Shown here in pieces: positions 14,001 to 26,000 of a stretch of DNA of 64,000 bases. The stretch lies in assembly GCA_030141605.1 (NCBI GenBank), contig JAQGDQ010000419.1:139168-203167 (forward strand). Direction: 5' to 3'. How positions within the stretch are numbered: position 1 is the stretch's first letter; the number at the start of each line of letters is the position of its first letter. A program made the position numbers and the translations under genes. Under the pieces are notes generated by a model that was not told the DNA's origin, searched no databases, and worked only from the letters and a program-made list of their open reading frames with translations. This DNA comes from Tubiluchus corallicola. Lineage: Eukaryota > Priapulida > Priapulimorpha > Priapulimorphida > Tubiluchidae.

Positions 14001-17000
14001 TTTGCCTATGTATGCCCACTTTACAAGAAGTTAATATATAAAGAAAAAGTCGGGCGTGTAGAATAAATGAAGAGAGAGTTGCAAGTTAGGTTTAATTGCC
14101 CAAAAAAATGTTAGGAAAGATGCTAAACCAACTTTACTAGCTATAGGTTTGATGAGAAATATACAAGCAGACTGTACAAAGTGATTTCATTACAAGCATA
14201 CTGTACAAAGTGATTTCATTACAATATTTTCATTAATTTACTTCTTCACTGCTAAATATCAATAGATCTACTGTGCAGATTTTTACTTCAAATTCGCTCT
14301 CCCCAAAAAACAAAATTAAAATTTTTACTAAATAAATTCAACATAATTTTTTACGAAAATACACAATGGGCATTACGTAAATTACATTTGCAACTGATTA
14401 TGTTTAAAGAGAAAATATGCAAACTGATTATGTTCAATTGCATGAAAGAGAAATCATGACATACCTAAGAAAATTGAGCCGCTCTTGCACTTGCTGTACA
14501 TGTGTGTATCGACTGTCAGGCAGAATCGTGTTCGGATCAGCATCTGGCGTTTCTGTAAAACAAAAACAGGTAAACCTCTCTAACCAACTTGCTTCTCACC
14601 TGGAAAAAAACTTTTCTGACCAAAATTAATTTAGCAGCTAAGCATCACTTGGGTCACAAATGCAGGAGTTGTGAGGTCACTTAAATATGTAAAAAGCCAC
14701 TTCTTAAACTGATATGTAGAAAGACGACAAGGTGCACGAGAGACAAGAAACACTGTATTAAACACTAGTGACCCAATGCTGTGCACCATAAACACTAAGG
14801 TAATTAAGAACCATTCAGGCTGCAGCTGTGATGAAAGATACAGCCCGGATCAATAAGATTCTACTAGGAGTGTCAAGTCGTTGCTCCATCTACAGGCAAG
14901 AATAAAAAGTATTTTTACAAAAATTTCAATACAATTTCAAATGAACAAAAATTTCAATGAAAAAAATTAAAAAACGTTATTTACTAAAACAGAACTGAGC
15001 ACCAGAAATATCTCTCATTAATAATTGTGCATAAAATTAATCTTGATTTTACTAAGTAAATAATGTCATGTTTCTTTTTAAAGCAGAGTTTCTGCCAGCA
15101 GGGAAAAACTAGTTAGTATATTAACAATTAGAAATAAATTATCTAACATTGTTTTTACATTGACTATATTACTTCAGCATTAGTATAACTTATTAAGTGT
15201 TTTCTAAACGCAGCATATTTATACTACGAGAAGTAAAAAATATTCGATAAATTTGATAGAAGCATGAGAATTCACTGCGTATGTCATAATGCTACACATC
15301 ATTATCACCTTTAGCCATCAGTCTCGACTTTGCCATGTAACTGCACAAGTTATTGGCCACTAGTATCACAAATGAATGGTCATTCTGTAATTTATTGATG
15401 ACCTCGTGCCGGTAGGAGAGGTGCGGACTACGCTGGGTGTGGTTGTAGTGCGGTGGTACCTCGGTGTACAGCTGACAAATCTCGCGTATCTGTTTTAGAG
15501 CTGGCAACACCCACTTGTCGTTTTTAAGCTCGTCGACGCATCGACTAATCCACTCTTGTTTCTGCGCGTCCCGGTCCTGCAAAGAACCCTGAAAAATGTT
15601 ACGTTAAATGCGAATTTTGTTACTCTAACTACATGCATAACAACTACACAGCAACCTGAACCCATCCCAGTTAAGACGAGTAATTTAAAGAGCTTTTGTA
15701 ACACTTCCCCACTTGTTGTTCCAGTTTAAACACCATGCTTTGAAAGTTTCGAACAAATAAAGATGAGCCCTTTCTGACGTTTTTTTACAACTGTACTTTC
15801 ATTTTCTTCCATGGCTTACGTTAACTGACAAATATACAGAGAAAATGCAAAAATAATTATTAGTTAAGAGAAGAGCAAAATTTTGCATCATCTGAAATGG
15901 CAAAGCTGCTCAATTTGAATCAAATATAAATAAGCCTTTTTACATTTCCAGCGATTGATGATGATCATGAGAAGGTCAAAGGTTGAAATACCAAACAACA
16001 TATTTGTGTACACTTGACAACGCCTCGTAGCTTATGCTACTGTTATAGTAACAGTTTTAACAGTTCGCTAGAACCCTACCTACTTTATTTTTTCTTCTTC
16101 CCAAGTAAGATCCTGCCAGTATATCAATCTACGTACAGACTAATGCATAACTAAGTAAATTCCATGTAAAACAATTGAACTTTACTGAACTGATGTGGCA
16201 AACGGCTTTGCTTTATCCACGTCATGTGACGAGTGTAGCTTAAGGCACTTTGCTGTGGCACACTTAACCTTTGACCTACAGCGTGCGCATAACAAAACTG
16301 CGAAAAGGCTAATTGAAAGGCCAGATTCTATGGACACTTATGTTCCATTTAACACAATGCAGGGCTATAGTGACAATTTTACCTAGGTCTGCAGTGCAAG
16401 CAAAGTTCATGGCATTGAAAATCTTGAAAGCATGGCATTTTTAGGAAGAAGCGTGAAATTCCAAACAAAAAAATTTGACAAGTTTACAATTAGCAAATGA
16501 AACCTAATGACAATTAAAAGATAAAAAAAATCAGCTGACAATCAGAAGTAATGTCAGGAGTATTCTCAAACCTGGAATGTTTATTCTAGTAGCAAATACA
16601 TTTCTAGGCTTTTTGCCTCTGAGTAAGCAATGAAGACGAAAATATTAGTGTATTTAAATGAAATGCCAGGGATGAATAGCATTCGCTCAATCAGCAAATG
16701 AACAGGTACACACGTTGTTGGTAACTGTTGGCGACCTACCTGTGAACAGCTGTAATCAAGAATTTTAATGTGAGCGCAAAGTGCTTGATCCATGATATCA
16801 GTGGGTACATCATCACTATGAGCAAGATTCCATAATAAACCAAGTACTTTATGAGCCATCACTCCCTCTTTATCATCCTCTGCTAATCGTCTTATCAGCT
16901 CCAATAACTTCTCTCTTTGCTTCTTGCTGGCATGATGCCAACTCAACTGCATGATGAGAAAATAAACAGGTAAACAAACAAACAAACAAACAAATTGGAA

Positions 17001-20000
17001 GGTGTGAATGCAACTAACAGAACGATACAAATAAAATAAAGTGATTCAATGAATTTCGACGTCTCTGCTAACCTGAAAGCATTCGAATAAATGATCTAGT
17101 TGCTCAGGAGTGAAATCCCACGCTAATTTAGCTAATAAATCGTGCACATTTTTAACAATGGCTTCATGCTTGCCAGCCTGGGCGGCCCATATACTGTCCA
17201 AGTCTTCTAGTGTAAGTGCCTAGACGAAACAAAAACAAAGTCTGTATAAAAAATCCATGAAACGACACTGAAGACAATGTTATCCAAGAACAAGAGCATT
17301 TTCCTGTCATTTTTTCCAAACAGTACATGAATTTCATAGCATATCTATCGTTACGTGAATTTCATAGCTTATCTATCTGTTACGTGAATTTCATAGCATA
17401 TCTATCTGTTACATGAATTTCATTGCTTATCTATCTGTTACGTGAATTTCATAGCATATCTATCTGTTACATGAATTTCATAGCATATCTATCTGTTACA
17501 TGAATTTCATAGCATATCTATCTGTTCCATGAATTTCATAGCATATCTATCTGTTACATGAATTTCATAGCATATCTATATGTTACATGAATTTCATAGG
17601 ATATCTATCTGTTACGTGAATTTCATAGCATATCTATCTGTTACATGAATTTCATTGCTTATCTATCTGTTACGTGAATTTCATAGCATATCTATCTGTT
17701 ACATGAATTTCATAGCATATCTATCTGTTACATGAATTTCATAGCATATCTATCTGTTCCATGAATTTCATAGCATATCTATGTGTTACATGAATTTCAT
17801 AGCATATCTATCTGTTACATGAATTTCATAGCATATCTATCTGTTCCATGAATTTCATAGCATATCTATCTGTTACATGAATTTCATAGCATATCTATAT
17901 GTTACATGAATTTCATAGGATATCTATCTGTTACGTGAATTTCATAGCATATCTATCTGTTACATGAATTTCATAGCATATCTATCGTTACGTGAATTTC
18001 ATAGCATATCTATCTGTTACATGAATTTCATAGCATATCTATCGTTACGTGAATTTCATAGCTTATCTATCTGTTACGTGAATTTCATAGCTTATCTATC
18101 TGTTACATGAATTTCATAGCATATCTATCTGTTACGTGAATTTCATAGCATATCTATCTGTTACGTGAATTTCATAGCATATCTATCTGTTACATGAATT
18201 TCATAGCATATCTATCTATTACGTGAATTTCATAGCATATCTATCTGTTACGTGAATTTCGTAGCATGTGAGCAGACTATTATGCTTTGTAACATTTCAA
18301 AACAGTTTTACTCGGTTTATAGGCCACTTTAAACTACTATCTTTAATGATTTGAATTTATTTAAGTTGATACTGTAATACACTTACAGTGATTATTATAT
18401 ATATAGTTTCTACTCTGCAGATATTCATTACTTTAACGTTTATTACTGACAAGACTTTTGTAAAGACATACCTTTTCTTTGATAATAAATCGTATAATTT
18501 TCTCTAGCTTTTCCACATACTGTGGTTGATGCAAGCTATCGCGCAGAACTATGGTCAGGACTTTATTCTCCTGTATCCATAACTGTAAGAAATTAAAAAT
18601 TGCACAATCAACAGCCCAGTTCTACATGATGTAAACTAAAAGCAGCTCATTTAGAAAAAGCTTTGGAACTCTGGTTATGTGAGACTAATTGCAAATATGT
18701 TGAACAGTGTCGTAAAATTTAAGTATGCAACTCACATTAACACTGACTATACACTCATATCTCGATATGCCAGACAAAAGCGGGGAAACGTCGGTCCGAA
18801 TTTGCCGATTGTCCCTATTCACCAATACTAAACTAATACAGTAGGCGCCGTGTATTAGACTCATGGTAATGTAAAATCAATCACCCAATTGTTTCAAAAA
18901 TGTCTAGTATGGGCTCCTAAACGGGCTTGTATACAAAAGTATATAAAAACTGTCGGCAACTGACTCAAATAACTCCGCATAATTGGGTCTTAAACATGCT
19001 GATTAAACACTTAAATATGTTGACATGCAAGCTACGCACGTGTTGTAACATGCTACTTGAATGTAAACAAAGTGACGGCCCGCCAACTAGCAGTCAGCTC
19101 GCGGAACAACGGACTGTGCTGTAGTATGCGGGACTTTTTAGTCAGACATCCGTAAAGTGGGGTCCGGCAAACCGAGATATGAGTGTACAAAGTAATCAAT
19201 CAAAAAACCGAATTTTGCCCCTTTCATACTGCAACACCTCGGAATTCTTAAAATTAACTTAAGTCGTACTGGTTACACTTAGACTCTAGGTGTCAGCCCT
19301 GTACAAAATATATCTAATCGACTTACAGCCATCCTTTCAGCAGTGAGCCAACCCTCCTCCTCCGGGCTGGTATGCCTGTGTGAGTAATAGGATACGCTAG
19401 TTATCACCTTGTTTACTTCATTGAGCGCATTCATTTTACCATTAAATGAGGAAATCTGTAGTAACCTGGAGTAGACAAGGTACATTGTAAAATTACATGC
19501 ATTAATACAATACATACCTCGAAAGCTTTCGCACTAAATCACAATGCTGTTCACAAAGTTCAAATAAACATGATCTCTTTATAAAAAAGCTACATTGTTC
19601 AATGCTGAACAGATCATAAAATGTCAGTCCTCCAAGTATGATCAAGCCTGTTCAACACTTGGTAATTTTTTTCTATAAGTTTGATTAAGTATTTGTAAGA
19701 ATTTAGCTATAAATACGTTAATAAATGGTATTAAGCTTATAAACTGTCACTGAATACTGAGTTTCTTGTCCTGAATTTTGCTACGTTTCTATGTCCATGA
19801 TCTACGAATAGAGACCAGCAGATGAAGCAGAATCAGAAAAGAAAACAGAGTAAGTCGGTCATGTAAAGCCATTTTCAAGATATGTTCTTTTTTACATAAC
19901 TTGCTACAAGTAAAGCTAAATATTTGTAGAAACTAGAGCGACTTTATGAAATATGAACCTTTAACTGATGCTAAACTTTTGTAAATATTCATGCAGAGGC

Positions 20001-23000
20001 AACGGGGGAAGGAGGCGACAGGGGGCACAAGGGAGAGAGGGCGCAAAATTCTTCTAGAGTTTAATGACTGTTATTTACTGATTATTAATCCGACGTTAGC
20101 AATATTAACAAAAGTTTTCAAACTGCATCAAAATTGCCTAGCAGAGATCACCATAGCTGACATAATTACTACGTAAAGCCTAGCAAAAATCTAATCTGGC
20201 TACTTAACATTGAGGGTGCCGTGTGGCTCAGCAGACAGATAATTTTGGAAGAAATGGTGACATTATTCTCTAAATGATGATTGCATTATTGTTAAAACAT
20301 GTTGTAGTAGTGTTCTGTATCTTTCATAATCTTTGCATATTTTAATGTTCAACGACTGTTGTGTTACAAGCAACTTTCCTAGACCAATGCATAGAAAACA
20401 GCGATTCTGCTGCAGTACTGCAAGTCAAGCTTAGGTGATTCTTAGAAAAAAATTTGTTGATCCCATCATGTCGAAAAAAGCAGGTGGGGCTCGGGGACGC
20501 AAAAAGACCTGCACAATTTGTGGCTTCATGTACGAAACAAATGAGCAAAATGTTAAAATGGTGGGTGGTAGAAGTTTTCTTGCCCCCGGGGTGCCACAAG
20601 CACTTATTACACCAATCTATTCACAATTTGTAGTAATATCACCATGTAATGGAGTGTTGTGCTCGTGTAACCATCTTTGTACATAATTCGAAACTAAGTG
20701 ATGACTTAGAGCCTAGTATGAACAAGTGTTTGATAGAAAAATTAATATCACTGGAAAACATTAGCCATTCATACAATGCAATAATAAATGTGTGCAACTT
20801 TTGCAGAGACCTGAAACACGCTTACCGCAGAATCATTTTGAGTCGAAAAATTTCTAGAGTTTTCAACTTTTCCTCTTGACCGGGAACACGACTGACTAGG
20901 CACTTTAGCGACTTTATGATTGAAGACAGCGCGTCATTCTTAGCCTCGTTCTTTGCTTCCTTCTTGAGTTCATCATCAGTTAGGGTGTCGAGAAACGTTG
21001 GCACTACTTCCTGTAATTCAAGCACGTCAAGGTGAAAAAGAGCAAGTGTATTAAAATAATTAATTAATTATTTGAATATATGACAGAAGCCTGCTTATAT
21101 CATTACAGATATTAATGCTATTATTACAAATACAGTAGGTGCCATTTATTAGACTCATAGTTAATAGAATTAGTTACTGACTTAAAAACAACTGCTGTGG
21201 GCCGCTTCATTTCAAATGTATATAAAAACTGATGATAATAGACTCAAATAACTCTGCATAATTGACTCAATATTTCTGCTTCAATAAGACACTTTCGTCT
21301 TAATAACATTAATTTCATCTGAGTTGACTTTTGCGCTTTAATACACGTACGAATCATCATGTTAAGTACTGTTTTGTTTGTAAGCGTAATGTTTATCATA
21401 TGCCTATATGCTACCGTAGCGGTTTTGCTTTGACCCGCCCGTCCACTGCAATCAACCTCGTTACGCAAGAACTTCTGGACAATTAATCGCTTGCCTAGCA
21501 GTTCGCTCTTCAAGCTCACGCTGATTTACACAGAACGTTTAATCATCCTGCAGCTGGTGTTACGCCAGGGATGCAGATACAGCACAATAAGATGATGCAA
21601 AGTTGACAGTAGATTGCCATGCAAACTCAAATGCTTGGATGACAGCTGTGTGTTGTTTCATGAATGGTCAGTGAAATGGAATGAGAACATCATACACCCA
21701 AGTGTTTTTGCATCGTACAACAACAGATTTTCAATGTTTTTATCATTACGAACACCACTTCTTTGTGACACAACTTCTTTGCACAAAAAATGAAGCAGCC
21801 CACTTTGAACAAATTTTTGTAAATTTTGTAAATAGACACTCGTGAGATTTAAAAAAGTAAACAATTTTATTACTTAATAATTCACCTTATAAATTAATAT
21901 TTTTAATAAGTGTAGGAACTTAGGCATTACTTCATTTCTAAAATTCGTTAAAAATCTTTGCAGTGCACACAAAGCAGACAATTCATACTTCTATACCAGT
22001 AATACGACATCTGTTAATTAATAATTTCAATTCAATGTCAATTCAATTTCAATTTATTTATCTCTTTATAATAGTACAATAAAACATGATTAATAAAAGA
22101 ATCTCTAATAAGTTTTGAAGAATGGTTAAAATGTATAGATAGATCTAGAACTAGAGAAAGGATAGCGAAAAGACTACAAAGTCACCTAGTCTGCTATCCT
22201 TTACCGAACATAGATAAAAAGATTTTTTAGACACTGGTGGACATTAATGTTATCAGTTTAATTTAGGAAACATTAGTAATTTTTAAAATTATGACATTTG
22301 CTATATAATCCAGAGAAAAGAATATACATGTAGTTTAATTAGCAGGCAACAAAATAAGGTCAATCTTGGTTAAACTAAAAATTGCATTTACATTTTATGT
22401 GAAATACAGGTCAAAATTGTTATGAAATGATAAAAACACTTTAGGTTAATAATGCTATTAATCAACCTAATAGATTCTGTTGATTAATAAGGTCAAAACA
22501 CTTCCATCGCAAAGTGAGTCTATCAAGCGGTGTCTACTGCATATAACTTTTTTGATTTGTTTAACTTATTTAACTTTCTTTCTCAATCATGCAAATGAGA
22601 TTTAAAATCATGCAGCAACATCACTTGTATAATTGCACACAGCATACTAGATAACCTGCACACTTGTAGTTAGATGCATAGAATCAATGCATTAGTAAAT
22701 TCACCAAGGTTGCATTAAGATCTTAATGTCAGCAGTAGTTTTATTAAACACCAAACTAATTGAAACTCTCTGAATTTATGAACTTTGGCAGCTATTTGAC
22801 ACCACTGAACTGCCGCTGAAATCAGATCCTAATAGAAACAGAATTAATTCATTGTTTTTGCTCAGTAGTCAACTGATAAAACCAGGTGCCAATATTAATG
22901 CAATACTAGTGCTAGAATGAAGATTACGCAACATCTGTAAACAATAAGTGAACTTGATTCTAATAAAGTAAAACCGTCGCTGAAATTCTACGGAAACAGC

Positions 23001-26000
23001 TTTAGCATCGAAAGCTGGAGTTGTAGATTTGGAACCGGGATCACAGACGAGGAGTCGGTCAATTCTTGGAGGCCAACCAGTTCAACAAACATTTTAAGAC
23101 AATGTAGCATTATTGCAAGCAGATTGATAGTTAAACAACAAATTTTTCTTCTTCAAGTAATGAAATGCAATTAGTCGATTAAAATACTCATAGCTTAAAT
23201 ATTAAATATTTACTTAGGGTTTTTAATTTATAAAGTTCACTTAAACTGTTCCATCTATCTTGGCAAGAGTCGGAGCTGAAACTTTAAAAACTCCTAGAGA
23301 CGAGACCAATTAATTTTTTTAGGGACCGATTCTGTAACTCTGCTAATGTGGAGTGTTTAGTCTTCTTAAAAATGCTGTATTCAAGTCATTCTTATGCAAT
23401 AGCTACAACTCTTTTGCTTTCTAACCACTCATGTGGTCTGGACAAACTAATGGGCAATTTGTCAAATCAATGAAGCCAAAGTAAGCGATCCTGTCAGACT
23501 ATTTTCCGTAGGATTTGACATGTTTTTTAGGGAGCTAAATCGACCTGTCAACTGCACAGTGTTGTCAAATCACCTGATCAACAATGAGTAACAATACTCT
23601 TGCATTCTATGAAATATAGTATATTCTGCTCCTCCTATTCGAGAAGATCATAATTTGTGACAGCAAATATTTTTTGGTTGCTTTGATTCAACTTCACCTA
23701 ATGCCTTCCTAATTTGTTCTGTGTCCACACGTGCTAAAAAATGTACGGAAGTAATATTTGTTTTCTGATAGTAAAATAATGATTATTTACTAAGAGTAAG
23801 TGACTGTAGGTACTTACGATGATTCTCATAAAATAAGTCTCGACAGTGTGCACGGTCAGAAGCTCGTAGCAAAGTCCGAAAGGCTTAATAAGAGCAGCTA
23901 TGATTGGTACGTTGAGCGTGGTCTCATTGTTGAATCGTTCTAAAAGTATCTGAAATCCGCCCAGCGTCCCGAATTTGTTGATGAGATCCACTAGCCAACC
24001 CTAAAACGAGAAATTGTTGTCGAAAGAGAAACGGTGGTTTTCGTAATTGTTCTTAAAACCTTAATATTCACAAAAATGTCACAAATTTTGTAGGAAATGA
24101 AGAAAAAAGAAAGCAAATAACGCATGCTAAAGAACAGCGCAGGTGCGATGTCACTTAAAGTACTTATTTAATTGTTATTAATCATTTTCATTAATAATTA
24201 CACTCTTATCTCGGTTTGCTGGACAAAAGTGGGGAGACGTAGGTGCGAATTTGCCAAATGCTCGTATTTATCGATAATAAGCTGATACGGTAATGTAGAA
24301 TTAGAATCAATCGCATAATTGCCTCAAAAACGTCTATTACGGGCCACTCTTATGCAAAAGTATAAAAAACTGTCGGCAATTGACTCAAGTAATGCCACAT
24401 AATCGATTGCATATTTTTATACCTAGAGATATACACATGGTTACACTGATGTAAACAAAGTGACGGCTCGTCAACTAGCAGGCAGCTCGCGAAATAAAGA
24501 ACTGCGTCCGTAGTATGAGGGACTTTTAACGGTCAATATTTTGTCCGATTTTTCTGACATCCGTAAAAGTGAGGTCTGGCAAACCGACATGTGAGTGTAC
24601 ATAATGAACAAAGCATGACAAAGTTCTACCAACAAGTTAACATTCAGCACAGCGTTTCAGTTGATTATAAGAAAAACTGTACAATTTATCTCACACATTA
24701 TTTGTTGCAACGTTTAGTTTTTTTCAATTTTTTTTGCAACAATATTCTAGTCGCTATAAATAATTACGAATTATCATTAAACAAAGACACAATTTCAATT
24801 TAATAAAACAAAATTAGTTCTCAAAGTCTATTGTCAGGACAAAGCACCTTTTAGAGAGAAGTTTTCAGTTGTAAAAAAACAGCTACAAAATCATCAGCAG
24901 CCATGACATAAGTTAGCGACTACAGAAACGCCTACTCAAATGAACTGTTAGCCTACTAGATGCCCCCTAGCATTCATTAAGTAAAACGCCACAATATAAT
25001 GTACCCTTGGAGTCCTGATATCTGGTGGCCGCGCAAACAAAACATCATCAGCAATTTGAGCTCCGGGTGGGACAGACTCGGATTGCCGAGTGCCGTTATA
25101 TAAGTGAAATCTGCAAGAAGAAATGCAAGGTTAAAATCATAAGTAGCGATTATTAGTTTCATACCGAAAGTGACAATTTCAAATCAAAATTGTTGCATAA
25201 AATAATTTGTGCACACAAGGCACATTTTGAGAGTTTATAGCAGAGTTGTCTCGACATGTGCTTAGCAGTTGAAGTTAAACAACATGAAGGCAGGTCAGTT
25301 AATGGATGAGCGACCATGTGGGTCCACAGTTGCTCTGGGCAATTACTGACTCTGGGAAGATAAATTCACGTCGGAAAGTCGTTGAGATCTTTGTGCAAAT
25401 TCAGTGTCTCATCATAGACGATTGACCGGCTTCTGATAATGAATAAAGTTCCAGTCCTGTCACACCTATCCACATTAACACTGCCACTGAGTGCCAGATC
25501 CCAATATGCTGATCGCCGAACTAAATGTAAATGTGTTTATACATAAAAAATAGTCGAGCAAGTCGAATCTTACTTATTTGTTGGATTTAAAAGCATTGCT
25601 AGTAAGTCCAGCAAGGGAAACCAGTCCTGTGATAGTTTGGCAACACAAAGTTCGACCAGCTTTTCTGAGTTGTTCAATATACAACGGTGTATCTCAAACT
25701 TCCAACCACTGACTGCCTCGTCCGTGAGAATCTTCGTGAACGATGTAGTCAGCCCTTCCCGAAAAAACCGTTGACAAGCCTCGCTTCTCGTGTCTAGTCC
25801 TGAAATAGACAAACAACGTTGTTATCAATGACACTTAAGCTTCATGCATTTAGTTCATCTGACCTTCCTATTTTTGTAAGCAGAAACGGTACTGCACTAA
25901 CAGGTGGTTCACTGTTTGCAATTTCACCTATTTGCAAAATAAAAAAATACGAACCAAAGCCTATTTTTACGTATCAAAATGCAAGTTTAACCTAAAATTC

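Noticed and set aside
20342-20686. Overlapping ORFs on both strands, one with [12 protein letters not shown]
   Set aside because: Possible transposon remnant, but no terminal repeats, no conserved domain I can name, and both strands are open.
21244-21519. 91-codon minus-strand ORF inside the CAGTAGGCGCC element as a transposase
   Set aside because: No DDE-type or helix-turn-helix pattern is visible; too short to call.
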